Shown piece after piece: positions 1 to 4,894 of a stretch of 7,337 bases of DNA. The stretch covers positions 19,036 to 26,372 of the forward strand of contig MVAA01000094.1 of NCBI GenBank assembly GCA_003266105.1. The letters are read 5' to 3'. Every line of letters begins with the position of its first letter. Position 1 is the first letter of the stretch. This stretch comes from Methanosphaera sp. rholeuAM6. GTDB lineage: Archaea; Methanobacteriota; Methanobacteria; Methanobacteriales; Methanobacteriaceae. Both the position numbers and the translations under genes were made by a program. A model generated the notes under the pieces. The model saw nothing but the letters and a program-made list of their open reading frames with translations, did no database searches and was not told the DNA's origin.

Positions 1-24
1 TAGTAGTAGTAGTAGTAGTAGCAG
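1..24. repeat. (TAG)n trinucleotide microsatellite
   Basis: Seven perfect TAG units fill 1-21 and are followed by a CAG variant at 22-24. The true length is unknown because the window starts inside the tract. Such tracts change length by slippage during replication. Confidence 0.85.
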
Positions 25-61
25 TTATTCAATCCAGTTAAATGTATTAAAAAATACATGA
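2..61 (+). CDS. Possible 3' end of a gene with a poly-serine C-terminus (partial)
   Basis: The window opens inside a (TAG)7 microsatellite. Read from position 2 the frame is AGT AGT ... AGC AGT, giving eight serines, then YSIQLNVLKNT and a TGA stop at 59-61. A T-rich run follows at once (62-67), as expected after an archaeal gene. Serine-rich tails occur in surface proteins of gut methanogens, but the part visible here is far too short to assign a family. The frame starting at position 3 is also open, as a valine run stopping at 39-41, and frame 1 is all stops. The stretch could equally be a non-coding microsatellite. Confidence 0.3.
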   Translation, partial: SSSSSSSSYSIQLNVLKNT

Positions 62-69
62 TTTTTTAT
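42..69 (+). terminator. Possible terminator: AT hairpin plus T-run
   Basis: ATGTATT at 42-48 pairs with AATACAT at 53-59 around a 4-nt loop, and a T-run follows at 62-67. It overlaps the last codons of the possible partial gene at the left edge. Archaeal termination mainly depends on the T-run, so the hairpin may not matter. An AT-only stem in AT-rich DNA is weak evidence. Confidence 0.3.
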
Positions 70-75
70 TACAAT

Positions 76-177
76 CTGTGCGGGGATATAGGGGGTAATA
101 TGCGTATTACAGTAGTACAAAACAGTAAAATAATTGTAGTACAGTAATACGTACCCACTATATATACTCTCGCACAG
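76..177. repeat. Long imperfect inverted repeat (about 100-bp palindrome)
   Basis: The left arm (76-118) and right arm (136-177) are inverted copies around a 17-nt AT-rich loop. The outer ends match perfectly (CTGTGCG at 76-82, CGCACAG at 171-177). The middle blocks, read on one strand, are ATATAGGGGGTA against ATATAGTGGGTA. The inner blocks are CGTATTACAGTAGTAC against CGTATTACTGTACTAC. Small indels separate the blocks. The left arm also contains its own short hairpin (GTAATA TGCG TATTAC, 95-110). It lies past the stop codon of the four-gene minus-strand operon. It could be a processing or termination structure, a replication or integration site, or a small MITE-like element. Its role cannot be told from the sequence. 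Confidence 0.75.
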
Positions 178-181
178 GAGC

Positions 182-192
182 GGGGGGGGGGG
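182..192. repeat. Homopolymer tract of 11 G
   Basis: Eleven consecutive G bases stand out in very AT-rich DNA. The tract is 8 nt past the stop codon of the ribbon-helix-helix gene (it is an 11-C run in that transcript) and 4 nt outside the right arm of the palindrome. Long G tracts are prone to slippage, so the exact length may vary between cells or be a sequencing artefact. Confidence 0.9.
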
Positions 193-200
193 TCATGTTT

Positions 201-782
201 TTATTTATCAAAATTTTTCAGGGTATCATTTTCATGCTTCAATCTTGGTCTTTCCTGATAATCATCCCCCTGAACAAGTTTTTCGTTTTGATCAATCCAA
301 TTCATTAAAATTTCGGGACTGATATTAATTCTGAATGCTAAAACTCTAAGTTTGTCATAGGTTATGCCGGTTTCCGACCTGTAAATTCCCTGTATTGTTG
401 GCAGCACTTTCAGTATAACCTCCTCACTGGTAACCTTTCTCGGTTTAACAATATTCACATCGGAATACTTGCTTTCTTCTTCAGCAATCTTTTCTAGTTT
501 AAGATTGCATTTGTCATACTCTTCCTTAAGAGTATTTTGAACGTATTCCTCCCGAATCTTTTCCTGTTTGACGTATTCATCAAATCTTTCCTGCTCCATG
601 TCAAAGCTTTGCTGAATCTCATTGATAACGTTGAGTTTGGATAATTCAATATCCTTCTTCAAATCAGTATTGAAGAAATCTATTGCATCTCTTACATATT
701 CGCTTTTGCTTACTCCGGATTCCCTTATTCTATCATACTGTTTCTTGTTAATTCTTACATTTATCTTTATCGGATACTCCAT
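201..782 (-). CDS. Ribbon-helix-helix DNA-binding protein with coiled coil
   Basis: This 193-aa protein begins with a MetJ/Arc/CopG-type ribbon-helix-helix unit at residues 4-38. IKINVRI forms the DNA-contacting strand, KKQYDRIRES is helix A, GVSKS is the turn and EYVRDAIDFFN is helix B. Residues 40-105 are a charged, heptad-like helical stretch, probably a coiled coil. Residues 118-170 form a separate helical domain (TYDKLRVLAFRINISPEILMNWI) that I do not recognise. RHH proteins bind DNA as dimers and are typical of plasmid copy-control and partition factors, antitoxins and autorepressors. A strong AGGTGAT site (788-794) lies 5 nt before the ATG and fixes the start. It is the last gene of a four-gene operon. 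It may bind the dyads in this region, which is inference. No toxin-like partner is evident. Confidence 0.8.
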   Translation of the reverse strand: MEYPIKINVRINKKQYDRIRESGVSKSEYVRDAIDFFNTDLKKDIELSKLNVINEIQQSFDMEQERFDEYVKQEKIREEYVQNTLKEEYDKCNLKLEKIAEEESKYSDVNIVKPRKVTSEEVILKVLPTIQGIYRSETGITYDKLRVLAFRINISPEILMNWIDQNEKLVQGDDYQERPRLKHENDTLKNFDK

Positions 783-801
783 TTTTCATCACCTGTTTAA
801 C

Positions 802-990
802 TTAATTTGACGATTTTCCTATAATGCTTGTTATTATACACCAGAATACTATGATGAAAGACCACCACAGTATTCCGGATAAACCCAAATAATTTGCAAC
901 GGCCACTCCAAGCACAAGTGTTGCTATTGTTGAAATCACTACGGCAATCAGTGCCAATAGCATAAATCCTAATGCAAATATGAATTCCAT
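802..990 (-). CDS. Small hydrophobic membrane protein, 62 aa
   Basis: This very hydrophobic 62-aa protein has one long apolar segment at about residues 3-34 and a second at 38-57, with a short GKSSN tail. It probably crosses the membrane two times, possibly three. No signal-peptide cleavage site, cysteine pair or known family motif is visible. The ATG at 988-990 is preceded by AGGAG (1001-1005) 10 nt upstream. The gene sits 22 nt after the 331-aa repeat protein gene and 19 nt before the ribbon-helix-helix gene, so it is almost certainly co-transcribed with both. Another frame is open over 797-997, but it has no comparable ribosome-binding site. Function is unknown. Membrane anchoring of a DNA complex, or holin-like behaviour, would be guesses. 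Confidence 0.7.
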   Translation of the reverse strand: MEFIFALGFMLLALIAVVISTIATLVLGVAVANYLGLSGILWWSFIIVFWCIITSIIGKSSN

Positions 991-1012
991 ATTTCAATAT
1001 CTCCTGTATTGT

Positions 1013-2008
1013 TCATGTTTTAAAGAAATCTGTTGAATCATAATAGTACTTCGTTTCCACCTTATTCAAGTAGTACCTTTTCTCAAATTTCTTTATCAGT
1101 CGTTTTTGCCAGTTATGTGTTGCAAGGTTGGTTTTAACGTATCTTGCAAGGTCAAGGTCATCATAAATTCCGTAAATTACCACCTTGTTGTTGACTTTCC
1201 GTTCCACATAGTAGCGTCCATCATGTAGGTGGATGTATTTGTCCCTTTTATGTATGTTTCTTGTCGTTTTAATTATGTGTTTTACTTCATCGTTGTCCCA
1301 TTCCTTATTATCGAGGTATTCTCTTATTAGACAAGCAAGATTGTATGTTGGATAGGAACCTATTACAAATTTATGGTGTCTTATCTGTTTTTCCAGCTGG
1401 TACTTGTTTATGTTTTCGTCACGGTATCTTATGTTTTCACATTCATGTTCAAATGAGGGCAGTTTTTCATCCTCATAGTTGTATACCATTGTAGGATCTT
1501 CACACATCAGTTCTTCATCTCCGTCATATTTTACAATCAAATCCCTCTCATACAGTGCATCCTTCAGGTTTTTATGCGTGGTTCGGACAAGACCCCTGTA
1601 TATGACATGGTATCGTCCGGTCATATCATTGTATGAGATGTATTTGTAGAATTCCTTATGAGCTATCCGCTCTATGTTTCTGATATTTATGTCATCCTCA
1701 TGAAAGGGCAGTATTTTCTTGATTAGCTGGGCATATTTGTAGCTTTTGTATGTTCCGAAGGTTTTGCCGTTTTTCTTGTTCAGTACTATGAATCCATTAT
1801 CGGTCTGTTTTACCTGATACTTTGGAAAATGCTGCTTTCTTGGATATCCTGTTGTTGAATTCTTGTGCCATCTGTTTTTAATAAGAAGTTTTCTTTGTTC
1901 AATTGCCGATTCAAGACTGTCAAAGTTGCCATAAACTATTGTCTTATCATAAATATTCTTTTTAAGGATATATCTACCGTTTTGCTTGTAAATATTTCTA
2001 TACCTCAT
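1013..2008 (-). CDS. Protein of five AP2-like beta-beta-beta-alpha repeats, unknown function
   Basis: This 331-aa basic protein contains five diverged repeats of about 40-48 residues, at roughly 3-47, 63-101, 119-160, 202-237 and 256-301. The first and last align best: NGRYILKKN...KTIVYGNFDSLESA with DGRYYVERK...KVVIYGIYDDLDLA, each followed by a helix and a tryptophan. Short strands ending in a YG or G-[TS]-[FY] turn and then an amphipathic helix resemble the AP2 or integrase arm-type DNA-binding fold. I infer DNA binding from this and from the charge, and cannot name a family. No catalytic motif is visible. The ATG follows the stop of the upstream 132-aa gene by one base (TGAAATG), with AGAGG (2015-2019) 6 nt upstream inside that gene, which implies translational coupling. 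Confidence 0.75.
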   Translation of the reverse strand: MRYRNIYKQNGRYILKKNIYDKTIVYGNFDSLESAIEQRKLLIKNRWHKNSTTGYPRKQHFPKYQVKQTDNGFIVLNKKNGKTFGTYKSYKYAQLIKKILPFHEDDINIRNIERIAHKEFYKYISYNDMTGRYHVIYRGLVRTTHKNLKDALYERDLIVKYDGDEELMCEDPTMVYNYEDEKLPSFEHECENIRYRDENINKYQLEKQIRHHKFVIGSYPTYNLACLIREYLDNKEWDNDEVKHIIKTTRNIHKRDKYIHLHDGRYYVERKVNNKVVIYGIYDDLDLARYVKTNLATHNWQKRLIKKFEKRYYLNKVETKYYYDSTDFFKT

Positions 2009-2009
2009 T

Positions 2010-2408
2010 TCACGCCTCTTTAATTATGTTATCCAAGGTTTTGAACGTGTCTTTTTCTTTGATTTTCCGTATTTTAACATTTTCTAAGCTTTTTAATTTC
2101 TTTATTTTATCATTTACCAGTGTGTTGTTCTTTTTTTTCTGATTGTCAATTATGATTAATGCTATTTTGTCTTCTTTTTGTAGTTTTGTTATCATTTTAT
2201 TTAGTTCTGTTTTTTCTATTGTTGTCGTGTAAGTTTGGGTTATTTTAATGTTTTTTGTTTCATATTGTATGTTGTGTGGTAGTGTTGTTGTTATTATGTT
2301 GTATTTTTTTCCAAATCTTTGGAAAAGCTCTATTATTGAGTCGATATCATTGTTTTCATTAACTTTTAATGTTATTTTTTTCTTATATTTTTTCATATTT
2401 TTTTCCAC
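2010..2408 (-). CDS. Lysine-rich protein of unknown function, first gene of operon
   Basis: This 132-aa, strongly basic protein is rich in Lys, Ile, Asn and Thr. A central hydrophobic strand (KIALIIIDNQ, residues 81-90) and a C-terminal helical part rich in lysine suggest a small alpha/beta fold. I do not recognise a family. Two starts are possible. The GTG at 2408 has an ideal AGGAGGT (2416-2422) 7 nt upstream. The internal ATG at 2396 (MKKYKKKITL) has AGGTGG (2405-2410) 8 nt upstream. I chose the GTG because its site is the better match. It is the promoter-proximal gene of the operon and its stop codon lies one base before the next start. Base composition is even more AT-rich than that of the ribbon-helix-helix gene at the other end of the operon. 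Confidence 0.7.
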   Translation of the reverse strand: MEKNMKKYKKKITLKVNENNDIDSIIELFQRFGKKYNIITTTLPHNIQYETKNIKITQTYTTTIEKTELNKMITKLQKEDKIALIIIDNQKKKNNTLVNDKIKKLKSLENVKIRKIKEKDTFKTLDNIIKEA

Positions 2409-2454
2409 CTATTCTACCTCCTATTTTAGTTTTTTATTTTAATTTATCTTATTT

Positions 2455-2484
2455 TTCAAGAATATTTAATATTAATTTCTTGAA
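2455..2484. promoter_or_regulatory. 30-bp dyad over the probable operon promoter
   Basis: Perfect 8-bp arms TTCAAGAA (2455-2462) and TTCTTGAA (2477-2484) flank a near-palindromic AT core centred on AATATT. On the minus strand the core reads ATTAATATTAAATATT, a plausible TATA element. It is placed so that transcription would start roughly 30-35 nt before the GTG of the 132-aa gene, with the AGGAGGT site inside the leader. A repressor bound here would block TBP. The operon's own ribbon-helix-helix protein is the obvious candidate, but that is inference. Confidence 0.5.
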
Positions 2485-2507
2485 TGTATTATTATTTATT
2501 GTATGTT

Positions 2508-2517
2508 CTTTATAAAG
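2508..2517. promoter_or_regulatory. TATA-box-like CTTTATAAAG
   Basis: This is a perfect palindrome containing TTTATAAA, close to the archaeal TATA consensus, so it could serve either strand. On the plus strand it would start transcripts near 2538-2542, inside the GC-rich repeat island and about 160 nt before the Orc1-like gene. On the minus strand it would give a leader of roughly 75 nt for the operon. Confidence 0.4.
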
Positions 2518-2526
2518 GATTTGAAG

Positions 2527-2626
2527 GCTCTCTCACTCTCAGTCTCACTCTCTGAGAGACTCTCTCTGTGTGCCCCACTTTGAAAAGGTATAGCGAAGTA
2601 AATTATTACTTCTCAGCTCCCGGTTT
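2527..2626 (+). other. GC-rich repeat and hairpin island, possible structured RNA
   Basis: This segment is about half G+C at its left end, inside very AT-rich flanks. It holds a pyrimidine tract with a 12-bp tandem repeat (TCTCACTCTC at 2531-2540 and 2543-2552) and nested hairpins: CTCTCAG 2536-2542 with CTGAGAG 2552-2558, or AGTCTC 2541-2546 with GAGACT 2556-2561. After CCCCACTTTGAAAAGG comes a perfect hairpin, GAAGTAA 2595-2601 with TTACTTC 2606-2612. It ends in CCCGGTTTTGTTT. A TATA-like box lies just upstream at 2508. It could be an independent small RNA, a structured leader of the Orc1-like gene, or initiator-protein binding DNA. It has no open reading frame of note. Confidence 0.45.
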
Positions 2627-2628
2627 TG

Positions 2629-2638
2629 TTTAAATATA
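2629..2638 (+). promoter_or_regulatory. TATA box of the Orc1-like gene
   Basis: TTTAAATATA, with transcription expected about 25 nt downstream near 2660, would give a leader of about 40 nt before the GTG at 2701. The hexamers AGCTCC (2615-2620) and GGAGCT (2662-2667) form an inverted pair around it. Confidence 0.45.
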
Positions 2639-2700
2639 ACTTTTTACCAAATAAAAATAGAGGAGCTTAAATTAATAAAAAACCAATAAAAAAGGAAACA

Positions 2701-3534
2701 GTGGTGAAAATGAGCATATTCGAAGAAATAATGAGTAATGACAATTCCATATTTAGAAATCAGGAAATATTTAATATAGACTTCTTTCCAGAAACAATAC
2801 AATGCCGAGACAAAGAATTGAAAAGCATACTAATAAATGTAAAACCATTGCTGAACAACAGTAAGGTATTGAATTCAATACTGATGGGAAAACCGGGAAC
2901 AGGAAAAACAACAGTGATAAAACATGCACTTATGGAAATAGAAAAACATACCGACATGAAAACATGTTACCTCAACTGCAACATACAAAACACACTAAGA
3001 AAATGCTATTCACAAATATTCAAAGTACTCTTTGAACGCAACCCCAGAAACAATGTTGGAACAGAGATAATACAGGTGGAAATAATGGAAAAACTGGAAA
3101 AGGAATCATTCATACTTGTAATAGACGACATGAACTACCTTTCCCCAAGAGACTCAAGCAAACTGATAAACGAACTGTTCAGATCAACGGAATTCTACCA
3201 TCTGAACATGGCAATAATAATCATAGTAAACGACATATCATTCAAATACTCATTGGAAAGAAACGCACAAAACATACTTCAATGCAACGAAATATACTTC
3301 CAGGAATACACATCAGAGGAAATATACTCCATACTGAAATACCGTTGTGAACTGGGATTCAAAAAGGGAGTAATAAGTGACGAACAAATAAGGCGGATAA
3401 GTGAATACACAGCAAACTATTCCGGAATAAGGGAAGCACTCATATCACTAAACCTTCTTGGACAAAAAATAGAATCAGAAAACAGGGATAAAATAGAAAA
3501 CGAAGACTTGGCGGAAAGAATACTTTTCACATAA
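2701..3534 (+). CDS. Orc1/Cdc6-family AAA+ ATPase lacking the winged-helix domain
   Basis: This 277-aa relative of the archaeal replication initiator has the typical N-terminal block (IFRNQEIFNIDFFPETIQCRDKEL), Walker A GKPGTGKT (63-70), Walker B FILVIDDMNYL (137-147), a sensor-1 asparagine in IIIIVNDI (N178) and a sensor-2 arginine in SGIREAL (R244). Full-length members are near 380-410 aa. This one stops after the AAA+ lid, so the C-terminal winged helix that reads origin DNA is absent. A convergent gene begins 25 nt later, so the domain is not merely frameshifted. Walker B has DD where the family has DE. The start is uncertain: GTG 2701, GTG 2704 (AAGGA 7 nt upstream) or ATG 2710 (family-like MSIFEEI). 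It may be an accessory or element-encoded initiator paralogue rather than the main chromosomal one. Confidence 0.85.
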   Translation: MVKMSIFEEIMSNDNSIFRNQEIFNIDFFPETIQCRDKELKSILINVKPLLNNSKVLNSILMGKPGTGKTTVIKHALMEIEKHTDMKTCYLNCNIQNTLRKCYSQIFKVLFERNPRNNVGTEIIQVEIMEKLEKESFILVIDDMNYLSPRDSSKLINELFRSTEFYHLNMAIIIIVNDISFKYSLERNAQNILQCNEIYFQEYTSEEIYSILKYRCELGFKKGVISDEQIRRISEYTANYSGIREALISLNLLGQKIESENRDKIENEDLAERILFT

Positions 3535-3545
3535 AAAAAGGGGGG
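3532..3545 (-). terminator. T7 tract ending the lipid reductase gene
   Basis: On the minus strand a C6 run followed by seven T (3539 down to 3533) lies about 15-25 nt past the stop of the reductase gene. This matches the oligo-T signal for archaeal RNA polymerase. It overlaps the stop codon of the convergent Orc1-like gene, so the two transcripts probably overlap slightly. Confidence 0.5.
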
Positions 3546-3559
3546 TTGGTGAAGGTTAA

Positions 3560-4765
3560 TTACAGTAATTTACGTAATTTTAACAGTTTTCGTGGGGAAA
3601 CCTTAATCATGGCCTTAAGCAGTGCCTTGGTGGATAATTTTGTAATGTTGGCATTGGCAATGGCACCAAGATACTCGTTCATATCATCGTCATCAAGGTT
3701 ATAAATGAAGTCTCTGACAGTAATCAACTTCTCAAACCTCTTGCCGATATTCTCGTTAACGTAATCGGAGTATTCCTGTAAGTTAGCCTCACTGTAATTG
3801 CCTTCCCTAATGCATCGTGCTGCTACACGGCCTGCCATCATACCACTTTCAAGACCGGTATCTATACCTCCGCCGGTAATTGGACTAACACAACCGGCAG
3901 CATCACCTACAAGCATGAAGTTATCTGCGATAATCTTGTCAAACACTCCGCATAACGGGTTGCCTCCAACGTTAACTTCAACAATTTGCCCGTCCATTGT
4001 TTCTTCATTCTGTGCTATGAAGTCATCCAGGTATTCAAGTGCCGTTTTTTCACCCTTAATGCCTGAAACGTCAATGCCTACATTGGCAGTATCATAGCCT
4101 TTTGGGAAAATCCATGCATAACCTCCCGGAGCAACGCTGCCGAAGTAGAATTCTATCGTGTCACTCTTTTCCATTTTAAGGTTTGTCATCTCGTACTGTG
4201 CACCCGATTCCATTTCACTTAACGGAACCTTGGTATTGAGTCCCATCCAACTTCCAACACGACCTTCAGGACCGTCGGCACCAATAACAATCTTTGCCTT
4301 CACCTGGTCAAAGGAATTGTTGAATGTGTGAATGTCAACAATCAGGGAATCATCGCTGCGTGTAATGCCTGTTGCTTCTGTTTTCAGCATGACTTCCGCA
4401 CCGCTGCGGATTGCATCCATTGTAACGTGCTTGTCAAATACCTTACGTTCAAGAACAACACCTGTTGCAGGAGTTTCCAATGTCTCTGAGGTAAACCATG
4501 CACTGGTACCGTCAGGAGCAACAAGACGCGCACCATCAATATGCCGTGCTATGCAACGTTCATCAACTTCCAATTCTACCTTTTCAAGAACACCATCCAT
4601 TATGCCTTCACCACAACGTTTCGGAGTTCCAATCTCGGATTTCTTATCAATAATCAGTGTTTTGGCACCATTCTTGCTGGCTTCCCTGGCCGCCATTGAA
4701 CCTGCAGGACCGGCACCTATAATTAACACATCAACTTCTTTAACGGTCATAATATAATTTCCCAT
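3560..4765 (-). CDS. Digeranylgeranylglycerophospholipid reductase (geranylgeranyl reductase family)
   Basis: This FAD enzyme saturates the geranylgeranyl chains of archaeal ether lipids to make phytanyl chains, acting at the membrane. At 401 aa it has the usual family length. The dinucleotide motif GAGPAG is at 17-22, with an acidic residue closing the second strand (D40). The family motif RCGEGI is at 50-55, the second flavin motif IGADGPEGRVG at 161-171, the substrate-pocket block APGGYAWIFPKG at 212-223 and the FAD motif GDAAGCVSPITGGGI at 287-301. Two starts are possible. ATG 4765 (MGNYIM) has no ribosome-binding site but lies about 35 nt after a TATA-like ATATATTATAA, fitting a nearly leaderless transcript. 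ATG 4750 (MTVKEVDVL) matches the family N-terminus. All key motifs are intact, and the gene is probably core genome. The electron donor (ferredoxin or other) cannot be told from here. Confidence 0.93.
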   Translation of the reverse strand: MGNYIMTVKEVDVLIIGAGPAGSMAAREASKNGAKTLIIDKKSEIGTPKRCGEGIMDGVLEKVELEVDERCIARHIDGARLVAPDGTSAWFTSETLETPATGVVLERKVFDKHVTMDAIRSGAEVMLKTEATGITRSDDSLIVDIHTFNNSFDQVKAKIVIGADGPEGRVGSWMGLNTKVPLSEMESGAQYEMTNLKMEKSDTIEFYFGSVAPGGYAWIFPKGYDTANVGIDVSGIKGEKTALEYLDDFIAQNEETMDGQIVEVNVGGNPLCGVFDKIIADNFMLVGDAAGCVSPITGGGIDTGLESGMMAGRVAARCIREGNYSEANLQEYSDYVNENIGKRFEKLITVRDFIYNLDDDDMNEYLGAIANANITKLSTKALLKAMIKVSPRKLLKLRKLL

Positions 4766-4795
4766 AATACTGTTTTATAATAAAAATTGTAACTA

Positions 4796-4808
4796 CTTAT
4801 AATATATG
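4796..4808 (-). promoter_or_regulatory. Probable TATA box of the lipid reductase gene
   Basis: The minus strand reads CATATATTATAAG, centred about 35-37 nt upstream of ATG 4765. This places the transcript start roughly 10 nt before that ATG, so the mRNA would be almost leaderless. A TTTAAA element just upstream (4810-4816) is an alternative. Confidence 0.4.
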
Positions 4809-4851
4809 CATTTAAACTCTTATTATTCTTTTCTCATTTTTCATTCAAAAT

Positions 4852-4860
4852 AATTAAATA
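4852..4860 (+). promoter_or_regulatory. Possible TATA box of the YgjP-like gene
   Basis: AATTAAATA, preceded by an A-rich stretch resembling a BRE, lies about 35-40 nt before ATG 4895. The predicted leader is about a dozen nucleotides, with only a weak TTGGAA as ribosome-binding site. The 129-nt gap is shared with the divergent reductase promoter. Confidence 0.3.
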
Positions 4861-4894
4861 GCTGGGATAATAATAGAATAATAGTTGGAACATT

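Noticed and set aside
797..997. A 66-aa minus-strand open frame overlapping the 62-aa membrane protein
   Set aside because: The overlapping 62-aa frame has a well-spaced AGGAG site and a coherent hydrophobic membrane sequence. The 66-aa frame has neither and is a shadow.
2571..2586. A mini-ORB (Orc1/Cdc6 binding repeat) at CCCCACTTTGAAAAGG
   Set aside because: It only loosely resembles the known archaeal repeats, is a single copy, and the nearby Orc1-like protein lacks the winged helix that would read it. It is not enough to call an origin.
3535..3560. A frameshift hiding the missing winged-helix domain of the Orc1-like protein
   Set aside because: Only 25 nt separate the stop codon from the end of an intact convergent gene, so there is no room for the roughly 120-residue domain in any frame.
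3798..4757. Two plus-strand open frames (3798-4097 and 4332-4757) opposite the lipid reductase
   Set aside because: They lie wholly antisense to a gene with all family motifs, and their compositions are what the reverse strand of that gene would give.
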